Shown here: positions 34,058 to 45,011 of the stretch, in pieces | How positions within the stretch are numbered: position 1 is the stretch's first letter | Layout: each line of letters starts with the position of its first letter | Origin: Bretschneidera sinensis | Taxonomy: Eukaryota; Streptophyta; Magnoliopsida; Brassicales; Akaniaceae | DNA: 64,000 nt | Assembly (NCBI GenBank): GCA_023935145.1 | Contig: CM043702.1 | Span: forward strand, 74,420,820-74,484,819 | Direction: 5' to 3' | Made by a program: the position numbers and the translations under genes | The notes under the pieces: model-generated | Database searches by the model: none | What the model was told of the DNA's origin: nothing | The model's input: the letters and a program-made list of their open reading frames with translations, nothing else

Positions 34058-34661
34058 TGTTGATGCCGCTTACTGTTGGTGCTGATGTGGCCTGGGTGAG
34101 GATGTGGCTCGGACGTGGGCGTGACTTCGGTGAGGACGTGGCCTGGCCCTGCACAGATAATAGGAATGAACTGAAGACCCTCGGAAAGAGGAGAGGGGGG
34201 GACCTCCGAGGGCGTTCCGATGCTTAAGTCAGCAACGATTTAAAGGAGAAGCCGAGGGCTTGTGCAGTTGAAGTGTAAGTAGAAATGTGTGTGTTCACGA
34301 TCTGATGAAGTCCATACCTTGGCCCATTTATAGTCATTTGCTAGTGGGGAGGACATGGTTGCAAGCTCAGGAGGAGGGGCGCTATAGGGTGACTACAGGT
34401 CGTAGGGTGGTTGTAGGGCTACAAACGTAGGCGGCCGTAGGGTGGCGCGAAACGGCTATGGAGGAGGTCCAAACGTAGGCCTATTGGGCGATCTCTTATG
34501 GTCTGGAGATTTTTCTGGGCCAAAGAGTACACTGGTCCACTTGTCAGGGCTGGGGAGGCTATTGGGCCAGAATGCTTCTCAGGCTGGAGAGTTTAGCTGG
34601 GCTTCTTATTGGGTTGGAGCATCCTACTAGGCCTGAAGCTCATTTGGACTAGACGGCTCTG
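34058..34661 (-). repeat. Tat-3 3' LTR, main part
   Basis: Begins TGTTGATGCCGCTTACTGTTGG, the reverse complement of the Tat-2 LTR end. Ath-2 inserted at 34662-34666 (GTAGG); the remaining 94 bp are at 50711-50804. Confidence 0.88.
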
Positions 34662-34666
34662 GTAGG
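34662..34666. repeat. Ath-2 target duplication, left
   Basis: GTAGG here and GTAGG at 50706-50710 are identical and flank Ath-2. Confidence 0.9.
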
Positions 34667-35539
34667 TGATGAGAGTCATAAAATGCATCTTAACAGTACT
34701 TAATTATTATCATTTTAGGGTTGATCTAGGTTTTAATTGCACTTTTATACGTTAACAACTCTAAAGTATCATTCTTGGATCATTGATTTATTTTGGTGCA
34801 TTTTCAAGTACTTTAAGCTCAAAAGAGGAGGAAAAGTTATCATTGCTTGAAACACAAAGACTCAAGGCATACTGGAGTGAAGGAATGCTTCCGAAAGGAC
34901 AAGATGGAGGGCTTAAAAGACCAACAGCTGCTGCCCGCATTGGAAAAGAGTTTCACTAAATTGCCAGAATTGCCCGTACAGATCAATCATATTTGAAAAT
35001 TAAACTGTATTGACATAAGAAGAACCAGGAGATCAACCATATATACTTAGAAAGATCCAAAAGTCTATTTTCTGGAGAATTTTACGGTTCGTCAAAAGGA
35101 TTTTTCTAGAGAAAGTTATGGCAGTTTAAGTAGAAAAAGGTCAGGCTGTGTGGGCTGTGCGGGATTTCAGTGTGATTTTGGGCTTAAATCCCACATCCCA
35201 CATTGGTTGGAAAACACATTTCTATATCCCACATCCCACATCGGATTGGAAACATATTGCACTCATGGTATTTCCCTATAAAAGGCCTACTCCACTTCAG
35301 CTTTGAGGCATCAATCGGAGCTCATCTGAAATCATCAGAGAGTGAATCCAGAGGGCCTTTAGGAGCAATCCAGAGGGCCTTTAGGACGAATTCGAAAGTA
35401 TAAATTTGGAGGACAAGCTGAGGAATCGTCGATGCTTTCGCTACCAAGGAGGAGATGATCGTTGAGAGGCCGGAGGCAACTCAAGGAAGCATGAGCCCCA
35501 TGGCTGGCTAGTCTCCAAGCAAGGCGAAGGGATGAATCT
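34667..35539 (+). repeat. Ath-2 5' LTR, left part
   Basis: Starts TGATGAGAGTC; CCTATAAAAGG near 35275 is the TATA box. AATCT at 35535-35539 is the left copy of the Cop-1 target duplication. Confidence 0.9.
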
Positions 35540-36595
35540 TGTTGACCCTCGCCCGTATTTTAATGATGAAAAAACACAATTTTTATTATACTAACTAAGT
35601 GTAGTAAGAAACAAAAGCATTCAACCAAGGATCAAAAGTTCAAGAACTCAAGCCGAATCAAAGTATCGTTTTAAAACAAACATATTAAATTAAAACAGAA
35701 AAACTGGGTTGGAAGACAACCCAGTCGACTGGGTACATATACCAGTTGACTGGTATATGAGACAGTAGGTATCCAATCGACTGGGTCATTCATACCAGTC
35801 AACTGGTAAAACAAACAGTGAGTCAGTCGATTGGATGAAATATACCAGTCGACTGGATACCCAAAAAGTTTGAAAACGTGATTTTTTCAAGTGAACCCAG
35901 TCGACTGGTATCACGACCCAGTCGACTGGTAGTTCAAAAATATGACCGTTTGACTCCAAATCTGAACATTTTAAAGCAAATCTTTTTCAAATTAAAGTCC
36001 TAACGGCCATATTATTTGATTGCTATATAAACCCATTCAGTTGAGCATTCAAAAAAAAAAAGCTGCATACATTCAAAAAGAGTTAATCTCACACAATCAA
36101 GTTTTTATACTCTTAAAACACAAAAAGCTTTGAAATATTCTTATTGAGCCATTCTTCAAGCTTTACTTTGAAAGAGAGACATTATTCAGTTATATAAGCT
36201 TCTATTAGCTGTTTCTCTACTATTTACTTTACATCATCTTTGTAAAGGGATTACTTCCGAAATGAAGGGGATTACTTCCGAGAGGAAGGGGATAGCTTCC
36301 GAGAGGAAGAGATTGTAAGTTTTGTACAACACCGGGAAAGTTGTACGACTAAGTTACTTAGTGGATTACTTCAAGGAGTTCCTTGAAGAGAGTGGACGTA
36401 GGGTCGGAACGAATCTGATATTGCCGAACCACTATAATCTGAGTTTGCATCATCTTCTCTCTAAACTCTTTATTTACAGCACATTACTTGTTTTAATTGT
36501 TTGCTGCTTATTCATTTTTATAAACTTGTATTAATTCCGCAAAAAGTTCTAAAAACCCAATTCACCCCCCTTTTGGGTTGAAACCTCGATCTACA
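35540..36595 (+). repeat. Cop-1 5' LTR
   Basis: 1056 bp, TGTTGACCC to CGATCTACA. The U3 part holds eight CCAGTCGACTGG-like palindromes (35720-35930). TATA box CTATATAAA at 36023-36031. Near 36243-36310 a unit of about 20 bp (GGATTACTTCCGAGAGGAAGG type) is present three times but once in the 3' LTR. Confidence 0.92.
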
Positions 36596-36597
36596 AT

Positions 36598-36609
36598 TGG
36601 TATCAGAGC
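36598..36609 (+). promoter_or_regulatory. Cop-1 primer-binding site
   Basis: TGGTATCAGAGC, the complement of the plant initiator Met-tRNA 3' end, two bases after the LTR. Confidence 0.92.
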
Positions 36610-36650
36610 CTTGTTCTCATTTTTAGACTTAAAATCCTTGAGTTGATCCA

Positions 36651-38033
36651 ATGGCAGCAAATAGCTACTCTGAGGGACACTCTTATACTAGACCACCTTT
36701 GTTCAATGGCTCTAATTATAACTATTGGAAAAAAATAATGAAAATCTTTGTCGAAGGACAAGATTACAATCTATGGAGAATCATTGAAGAAGGACCTAAA
36801 ATTCCTTCAAAAGAAATAGTTATTGGAGAGACTCTTCATACAATGCCTAAACTCAAAACTGAGTATACTGACGAGGATTGTAAAACGATGTCTCTTAATA
36901 ACAGAGCAATAAGTATGTTACATTGTGCATTAGATATTTCTGAATATAATAAAATATCTGCATGAGTTTCTGCTAAAGAGATATAGGACAAATTACAAGT
37001 CACATATGAAGGAACTAGTGAAGTAAAAAAGTCAAAATTTTATATGCTAATTTCTGAGTATGAATCCTTTAAAATGTCTCCTGAAGAAACTATTTCTGAA
37101 ATGCACTCACGGTTCACCACTATTATAAATGGTTTAAAACTGCTTGGTAAGAATATTGAGGAGGTAGAACGAACCAGAAAAATCTTGAGATCTCTGCCAC
37201 CAAAATGGAAACCAAAGAGGACAGCCATACAGGAGGCCAAAAATCTTGACAAACTAGATGTTGAGACACTACTCGGGTCATTATTGACGTATGAGATGGA
37301 AGAAATGACTCCCATCGTCAATAATGATGAGAAGAAGAAAAAGTATATTGCTCTCAAAGCTTCTACGAGCAGCAAAAAAATAGAATCAGAAAAAGAAGCT
37401 GAGAGCAGCGAGGAAGATAGTGAAATTGCATTGATCACCAAACGATTTCACAGGTTCTTGACGAAAAGCAAGAAACCTTACACAAGAGATCCCACTCCGA
37501 AAAAGGAGCCGCTTATGTGCTATGGCTATAAGAAGCCCAGTCACATTAGAACTGATTGTCCAGTTTCAAATAAACCATACAAGGGCTTCAAAAAGAAAGC
37601 CATGGTAGCAACTACCTGGAGCGATGATGAAGAAGATGAGTCATCAGACAAAGAAATCGGATACGAGGAAATTGCCAACCTTTGTTTGATGGCAATCAAC
37701 GATGAAAGTGAGGTAACATCTTCTCCTTCTTCTAAAAATAATATTGTGAGTAGTAGTGAAGAACTGCTAGAAGTAATAAATGAAATGCATGAGGAATTGA
37801 AGAAATTTGATTCTAGAAATTCTGTTATTAAGAAAAAGGTATCATCTCTTTCTAAAGAGATGATAAGTCTTAGAGAAGAAAAAGAAAAATTATCATCTTT
37901 ACTGTATGTTTCTTCTCAAGATTTTCTCAAAGATGAAAATGAGAATTTGAAAAATAAAATTTCTGAATTGAATAGCACTATATCAAGACTTATGCTTGGT
38001 AAAGAAAAACTTGATGAAGTGCTTTCTTCCTAA
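36651..38033 (+). pseudogene. Cop-1 gag
   Basis: ATG 36651 starts MAANSYSEGHSYTRPPLFNGSNYNYWK, the copia gag N-terminus (UBN2/DUF4219 type), with LWRIIEEG following. The first frame stops at TGA 36963-36965 and again about 20 bases on; the same frame reopens at 37044 with FKMSPEETISEMHSRFTTIINGLK. The zinc knuckle reads CYGYKKPSHIRTDC: the second Cys is Tyr. A lysine/glutamate coiled coil (EELKKFDSRNSVIKKKV to KEKLDEVLSS) ends at TAA 38031-38033. Confidence 0.88.
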
Positions 38034-38510
38034 AGAATAAGTGGAGGAAAATCTGGTGTAGGATACTCTCCTTTGGGAAAGCAAAAATCAAAAGAGAGCT
38101 TATTCATGAAAGCCTCATGTGTAAGTGAAGCCTCTACTTCAAGAAACCCTAGCAAGATTAAAAGAACTCCCTCATTAAATGCTAGGAATTCAAATGTTCA
38201 TACAAAAATGAAGCAATCTAGAAATACACATGCTTATATGTATACGCACTCTAGAAATTCTTATACACATCCTAGAAATAACCAACATGTACATAATCAA
38301 CACATGAACTCTGCACATGCTCATCCTAGGAATTACCATCATGGTTATCCTAGAAATAATTTGCATACACATGCTAGCATGTATCCTAGAATGCATCATC
38401 ATTCATTTTCTGGAAATGACATGTATTTTCATACTCCTTACCATAGAAACATGTATCCTAGGAACTATTATCCTAAGGATTATAGGAATGCACATGTAAG
38501 ATATCCTTGA
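38034..38510 (+). pseudogene. Cop-1 His/Asn/Arg-rich spacer of the polyprotein
   Basis: Same frame as gag after one stop. It encodes imperfect repeats of the type H-P-R-N (SRNSYTHPRNNQHVHNQH, AHPRNYHHGYPRNN, MYPRNYYPKDYRN), ending at TGA 38508-38510. It lies between gag and protease, where SIRE elements have a variable linker. It might bind metal or RNA, but that is speculation. Confidence 0.7.
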
Positions 38511-38639
38511 AATTTTAATTACTATCATCCTAGGATTGTGCATCATCAATATGTCCATAGATCACCATATACTATTAAGAAAGTTTGGGTTCCAAAAGGA
38601 ACCGTGTTTTCTAGGACTAACCCGAAGGACCCAAGAAAT

Positions 38640-39500
38640 TTTGGGTACCTAAAAGTGCTATCGTATATCCTTGTGTGATGTAGATTTGCCTCCACACCAA
38701 GGAGAAAGGTAACTGTTGGTACCTTGATAGCGGATGCTCGAAGCACATGACCGGTGATAAAAGCGTATTCAATGAGCTAACTCTAAGACATGGTGGACTT
38801 GTGACCATTGGAGACAATACTAAAATAAAGATCATCGGGCATGGAAAATTCGGTAATGATTTCTCAACCTTAGATAATGTATTGCTAGTATAAGGCCTTA
38901 AGCCAAATTTACTTAGCATTAGTCAATTATGTGACAAAGGATACAAAGTCACATTTGAGACCTCTTATTGTCTAGTTATAGACATCAAGAGCAATAAGAT
39001 CAAATTCATTGGCCATAGACATGAAAATGTCTACATAGTTGATTTGAAATCCTTGCATTCTGAAAATGAAAAATGTTTTCCTGCTTTTAGTGAAAATCCA
39101 TGGCTATGACATAGAAGACTTGGTCATGTAAACATGAACTTGCTAAAAATCGTTTCAAGAAAAGATTTAGTTATTTGACTTCCTAAAATCAATTTTGAAA
39201 AAGACAAAGTATGCAATGCTTGTCAAATGGGAAAACAAACTAGGATTTCTTTTAAAGAAAAAAATGTAGTCTCAACTACTAGACCTTTGGAACTTCTGCA
39301 TATGGACTTATTTGGTCCAATTAGTACCATTAGTTTAGGTGGCCATCAATATGCTCTTGTTATTGTTGATGATTATTCAAGATATACCTTTGTTATTTTT
39401 ATTGCTTACAAGGATGAAGCTTTCAAAGGATTTGAAAAGTTTTGCAAAAAGGTACAAAATGAAAAAAAAAATTTGTATTTCAAGCATAAGAAGTGATCAT
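38640..39500 (+). pseudogene. Cop-1 protease and integrase N-terminal half
   Basis: Protease active site WYLDSGCSKHMTG at about 38713-38752. The GAG-pre-integrase zinc motif follows (HRRLGHVNMN ... CNACQMGKQT), then integrase with its first catalytic Asp in LLHMDLFGP. Stops at about 38891, 39107 and 39177 interrupt the frame. A run of nine A at about 39465-39474 changes the frame just before the second catalytic segment. Confidence 0.85.
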
Positions 39501-41803
39501 GGCAAAGAATTTGAAAATCAAAACTTTTCAAGATTTTGTGATGAAAATGGAATTAATCACAACTTTTCAGCTCCTAGAACTCCTCAACAAAATGGAGTTG
39601 TTGAAAGGAAAAACAGAGTTCTAGAAGAATTTTCAAGAACTATGCTTTGTGAAAATAGTTTACTAAAATACTTTTGGGCTAAAGCCGTGAACACTTCTTG
39701 CTATATCTTAAATAGAATTTTAATTAGGCCTCTGCTTGATAAAACTCCATATGAACTATGGAAAAGAAGAAAGCCTAATATCTCATATTTTCGTGCATTT
39801 GGTTGTAGATGCTTCATCTTAAATAATAATAAAACTAACTTGGGTAAATTTGATTCTAAGACTGATGAAGGAATATTTTTAGGATATTCAACTTCTAGTA
39901 AGGCTTATAGAGTTTTCAATAAGAGAACTCTAGTGGTAGAAGAATCTGTACATGTAACTATTGATGAATCTAACCCAATAAGTAGTAGAGAAGTTTCCTT
40001 TAAAGATGATCCAGATTTTATTCCAAGAATGGAAACTCCTACTCCCATTGCTGACCCAAAAGAGAGTTCACCTCAAGCAAATGAAGAGATGAAAACTCCC
40101 AATTTGGACCAACCATCCTCAAGTCAACAAGAGGAAAGTCTACCCAAAGATTGGAGGTATGTAAATTATCATCCAATTGATCAAGTGATTGGTGATCCTT
40201 CACAAGGGGTAAGAACTCGCTCTTCTATTAGAAATATTTGCAATTTTGTAGCTTATTTGTCTCAAGTAGAACCTAAGACATTTATAGAAGCTGAAAAAGA
40301 TAATGATTGGATAATCGCAATGCAAGAAGAAATAAATCAATTTGAGAGAAACAATGTTTGGAAACTAGTTCCAAGACCAAAAGATCATTCAATAATTGGA
40401 ACTAAATGGGTATATAGAAATAAAATGGATGAAAATGGTACAGTAACTAGAAATAAGACTAGACTAGTTGCTAAGGGATATAATCAAGAAGAAGGAATAG
40501 ACTTTGATGAAACCTATGCTCCCGTAGCTAGATTAGAAGCTATTCAAATGTTATTAGCCTTTGCATGCTTTAATAAATTCAAGCTATTTCAAATGGATGT
40601 GAAAAGTGCATTTTTAAATGACTTTATAGAAGAAGAGGTTTATGTTGAGCAACCTCTTGGATTTGAAAATCCTAGTCTTCCAAATCATGTGTACAAGCTT
40701 TCTAAAGCTCTATATGGGTTGAAGCAAGCTCCAAGAGCATGGTATGAAAGACTAAGTAAATTTTTGATTGACAATGATTTTGTAAGAGGTAGAATAGACA
40801 TAACTCTCTTCACAAAAACTTACAAAAATGACACTTTGATAGTTCAAATATATGTTGATGATATTATATTTGGTGCTACTAATGAATCTATGTGTCAAGA
40901 GTTTGCAAAATGCATGCAAGGTGAATTTGAAATGAGTATGATGGGAGAACTTACCTACTTCTTTGGACTTCAAATCAAGCAACTAAAAGGAGACATCTTC
41001 ATCAATCAACAGAAGTACATTAAGGACCTATTAAAGAGGTTCGAGATGGAAAGCTCAAAGCCACTTGGAACGCCTATGAGCACAACTACCAAACTTGATC
41101 TTGATGAAGAAGGTAAAACTATAGATTCTAAATATTATAGAAGCATGATAGGTGCTTTACTTTATTTGACTGCAAGTAGACCTGATATAATGTTCAGTGT
41201 ATGCATGTGTGCTAGATTTCAAGCTAATCCTAAGGAATCACATGTAGTTGCAATAAAAAGAATCCTTAGATATCTACAAGGAACCCAAACCATAGGATTA
41301 TGGTACTCTAGAGATTCATCTTTTGAGCTTGTAGGTTATTCAGAAGCTGATTTTGATGTAGGTTAGATAGAAAAAGCACAAGTGGTACATGCCAATTCTT
41401 AGGAGCTATGTTAACATCTTGGTTTTCCAAGAAACAAAATTCCATTGCACTATCCACCGCCGAGGCAGAATACGTTGCAGCTGGAAGTTGTTGTGCCCAA
41501 GTATTATGGATGAAACAACAACTAGAAGACTATGGCATGAACCTCAAAAACATTCCAATATTTTGTGATAATACTAGTGCTATCAACCTAACCAAGAACC
41601 CTATTCAACACTCTAGGACAAAGCACATAGAAATAAGACATCATTTCTTAAAAGACCATGCTAAAAAAGGTGACATAAGACTAGAATTCATACCTTCAGA
41701 AGATTAAATAGCTGACATTCTTACAAAACCTCTAGGTGAAGCTAGTTTTTATAAGATAAGAATGTTAATGGGATTGCTGGATTATGATAAACTGAATATC
41801 TGA
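39501..41803 (+). pseudogene. Cop-1 integrase end, reverse transcriptase and RNase H
   Basis: Integrase continues with SDHGKEFEN (Asp) and [12 protein letters not shown] (Glu). RT motifs are clear: [37 protein letters not shown] and IYVDDIIFG (catalytic YVDD), then [14 protein letters not shown]. RNase H follows; a frame change near 41357 separates [11 protein letters not shown] from the remainder (ALSTAEAEYVAA, FCDNTSAI, HIEIRHHFL). TAA 41705-41707 is in frame and TGA 41801-41803 ends pol. The 675-codon open stretch makes it the best-preserved pol here. Confidence 0.92.
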
Positions 41804-42405
41804 TTGTTTCATAATTCATTATTTGCATGTTTGACATCTAGTGAAAGAGTATTAATTCTTGTTTAAATATCTTCTTCACTCAAGATGTCATAGATAAACA
41901 AATTTCGTGCTATATTTCAAGACTGAAAATTTTCGTAAGGGTCTAGTCGACTGGTGAATCTATTCCAGACGACTGGTAAATCCTGTCCAGAAGTCTAGTA
42001 TCTGTAGACCCTGTTTGGAGCCAATTTTTTGAAAATCAGTTGTCATCCAGTCGACTGGTTAATTCAATCCAGTCGGCTGATATCTTACTGTCAGTTCAAC
42101 CAATCGACTGGTATGGAAAATGTTCATCTTTCCAAAGCTACCCAATCGACTGGTAACTCGACCCAGTTGACTGGTATCGCGATTCTATATAAGCGACTGT
42201 TCATTTTTATGATTTTTTACGCCATTTTCGAGCACCCCTGTTTTCTCTCTCTAGAAAAATTCACCCTTTTGATCCAAAAACCATCCAAACTTCATCTAAA
42301 CACATCGATCTACTCATCCACAAAGAGATTTTTGACTTTCTATGGCTAAAATCTCTTATTTTCACCAAAATCTTTTTTACCCAAAAACTCATTTTTTTCT
42401 TCAAA
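41804..42405 (+). promoter_or_regulatory. Cop-1 internal promoter-like spacer before ORF3
   Basis: Between 41945 and 42180 there are seven or eight imperfect copies of CCAGTCGACTGGT, the same palindrome as in the LTR U3. CTATATAAG follows at 42185-42193, 213 bp before the ORF3 ATG. Apart from the palindromes and TATA box it does not align with the LTR. It may drive a separate ORF3 transcript. Confidence 0.55.
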
Positions 42406-43668
42406 ATGAGCGATAAGATCCGTGTAAAGTTCACAACAAGTGGACCTAATGCGCCTATAAAGCCAAGGTCTTCAAAACCTTCGACATCGAAGTCGCGAGG
42501 AAAGGGAGCAGCGGGCTCATCTAGCAGAACGCCCATAACAAAGTTGGAGGAAACTCTGTTTTCCAGTCCGGCTGCTCATACGAGGTATAACTCCATAATC
42601 CGTAATAAGAAGATCATGACGGGTAGAGTTGTTGATTTTGACTCTACTCGTCATGAAAATTTTGATATTCTACCAGCATTTGAAGCAATAAATCTGACCC
42701 CACTGGTTAGAATACATGAAAAATATTACCCGCGACTGATTCACCAGTTCTACGCGAACTTGGTGAAACCCAGTCCTCTGGCTCTGAGATTTAGAACTAG
42801 AGTTAGCGGTGTAGAGTTTGAGGTCAACACTGACCTCTTGATGAGCATATTGAGAATCCCAGTAAGGGAGATTCAGTGGAGTCTGGATGGATGGCCAGAC
42901 AGCTTTGACGTCGAGGCGGCCTGTCAGATAGTCAGGGGAGACCCTAACTATGTGTACAGACCCACTACATTTCACACATGTAGTGACATGCCCCTTGACT
43001 CAAAGATGTTTCAGCTGATTGTCAGTCGGACCATCCACCCTAGACTCGGGAGTCGAGGGTATCTATCTAAGATAGATACGGTATTGATTTGGTGCCTTAA
43101 ATCTGGGCACCACTTCAATATTTATCCTCTGCTGCTCACCAACATGATAAATGGTGAAGCGAGCGACTCTGGGTGTCTTCCTTACGGGATGCTCATTACA
43201 CTCATACTCCAGCACTTCCGGGTACCTCTGCCAGCCTCTTAGGCTCAGGATATTGGACCGACGGACATCATCAATGTCTCATCACTGAAGAAGATGAGAT
43301 TTGCGGTTCATGATGGCTTCCTCCATCCAAAAGCCGGGAAGCGCTTACGAATACGAGAAGATGAGAGTGATGATGATGAGGAGAAGGAGACTGCTACCTA
43401 TGCTGATATGGACACTGACACCCGAGCACCTCCGATTGGTGACTCGAGTACTAGTCAGACTAGATACAGAGATATACTTCAGGCTATCTCGAGCCTTCAG
43501 ATGACGATGGAGTCCAGTTTCTAGTCCAAGCAGTCAGAGTACCAGAGATTGAGCTCCTCCATCGACCACCTACGGGACGGCTTCGAGTTACATCAAGAGC
43601 ACACCGAGGGTTCCCTAGCTAAGATTAGAGAACTTCTTCGTGATGGCTCGGACTCTCTTGCTCCTTGA
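42406..43668 (+). pseudogene. Cop-1 ORF3, putative plant transposon domain protein
   Basis: ATG 42406 opens a 420-codon frame to TGA 43666-43668, broken by TAG at 43240-43242 and 43522-43524. The first 50 residues are basic and Ser/Pro-rich (SSKPSTSKSRGKG). The core (residues about 60-275) resembles the Pfam putative plant transposon protein domain (Transposase_32-like): IHEKYYPRLIHQFYANL, GVEFEVNTDLL, LGSRGYLSKIDTVLIWCLKSG and LPYGMLITLILQHFRVPL. The C-terminal part is acidic (DESDDDEEKE) and then helical. It occupies the place where SIRE elements have an env-like ORF, but no signal peptide or membrane segment is visible. Function unknown. Confidence 0.75.
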
Positions 43669-43726
43669 GTTTTTGTTTTCCTTATTTATGTACTTAGGGT
43701 TTTCCAGCTCTTACCACATAGCACGG

Positions 43727-44131
43727 GCCATTCTTCAAGCTTTACTTTGAAAGAGAGACATTATTCAGTTGTATAAGCTTCCATTAGCTGTTTCTCTACT
43801 ATTTACTTTACCATCTTTGTAAATGTATAGCTTCCGAGAGGAAGGGATTGTAAGATTTGTACAACACCGGGAAAGTTGTACGACTAAGTTACTTAGTGGA
43901 TTACTTCAAGGAGTTCCTTGAAGAGAGTGGACGCAGGGTCGGAACGAATTCGATATTGCCGAACCACTATAATCTGAGTTTACATCCTCTTCTCTCTAAA
44001 CTTTTTATTTACAGCACATTACTTGTTTTAATTATTTGCTGCTTATTCGTTTTTGTAAACTTGTATTAATTCCGCAAAAATTTTTAAAAACCCAATTCAC
44101 CCCCCCTCTTGGGTTGAAACCTCGATCTACA
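43727..44131 (+). repeat. Cop-1 3' LTR, truncated
   Basis: It matches 5' LTR sequence from 36148 to the end. The first 608 bp of the LTR, including the palindromes and TATA box, are missing, together with the polypurine tract. The right end and target duplication are intact, so a deletion followed insertion. Confidence 0.88.
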
Positions 44132-44802
44132 AATCCCTAGGTGTAGTTGTTCTTATTTTCCTTTATTTGGTTCAGTTGTAGTTTGGTTTTATTTTCATTA
44201 AACATTGTTATGTTTTATTCTTTAATTTAATTAGTAGATTCTTTTATTAGCCCGGTGATTGCATGCTTCTTTTCCATATAAGTCTAGTCATGCTTTTCTT
44301 ATTTGTATCTGTTTGGGTGTGATTGAGTCCGGTAGATCTCTTTTATATATTTTTCCATTGCTGCGGTATTGTCGTTTAGACCTATCATTGTCTCTTGATA
44401 ATTTATAAGTTAGGTCATGTGAGCCTGAAAGTAAAGAATAATTCATAGCAATTATATTAGAGTTTATAAATGCGCTTTAATTGAATATTTGCCGATTGCC
44501 TGTTTGGGATGTGAAACTTGCAATTGAGATAAAAACAACTGAATAAAGTTTGGATTAGGGCAACGAACCTAGGAAGGATTTCCAGAACCTTGTTATTTCT
44601 TATTAAATCTATTTACACAATTTCCTTCACACTACTTTCACATAATTCAAATTCTATACAATCAACAAATCAAATTTTGTCACTTTAACTTTTATCGTTT
44701 GTGTTAAAATTCATACCTTCTTTTGTAATTAACTTATTTTCATGTGGAATCGACACCCCAAAACTGTACTACAACTACCGCGTTATGTTTTGGGCGAAAT
44801 CA
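44132..44802 (+). repeat. Ath-2 5' LTR, right part
   Basis: Resumes AATCCCTAGGTGTAG and ends GGGCGAAATCA. It matches 50034-50705 of the 3' LTR. Confidence 0.9.
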
Positions 44803-44807
44803 AATTT

Positions 44808-44824
44808 TGGCACCGTTGCAGGGG
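44808..44824 (+). promoter_or_regulatory. Ath-2 primer-binding site (tRNA-Asp type)
   Basis: TGGCACCGTTGCAGGGG differs at two bases from the tRNA-Asp complement. It is 5 bp from the LTR end. Confidence 0.85.
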
Positions 44825-45011
44825 AAACGCACTTAAGTACAAAGAAGATTGTCAACTTTTGACATGACGATAGAAGAACTGTAAATAGTTTTTCTTTTCA
44901 GCAGTTTGTAAATACGGTAACTTCGTTCCCTTTTTTAGCTTGCTGCATTAATTTTGTTTTATTTTATCTTATTCTTTTTTATATAGTATTTTTATTATTT
45001 TGTTACCTCAT

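Larger units (their letters stand above)
35540..44131 (+). mobile_element. Cop-1: SIRE/Maximus-type Ty1/copia element with third ORF
   Basis: 8.6 kb inserted in the Ath-2 5' LTR. Target duplication AATCT (35535-35539) and AATCC (44132-44136); the undisturbed Ath-2 3' LTR reads GATGAATCCCTAGG at this place, confirming the insertion. Layout: full 5' LTR, Met-tRNA primer site, gag, protease-integrase-RT-RNase H (copia order), a palindrome-rich spacer, a third ORF, and a truncated 3' LTR (43727-44131). It is the youngest member of this nest by position. Confidence 0.92.

Noticed and set aside
36322..36534. 70-codon frame repeated at 43857-44069
   Set aside because: It lies in the R/U5 part of the Cop-1 LTRs and starts at a non-ATG codon or in untranslated sequence.
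41804..43726. ORF3 as a host gene captured inside the 3' LTR
   Set aside because: The sequence before it shares only the palindromes and TATA box with the LTR, not the LTR start, so capture between U3 and R is not supported; ORF3 as an internal gene is simpler.
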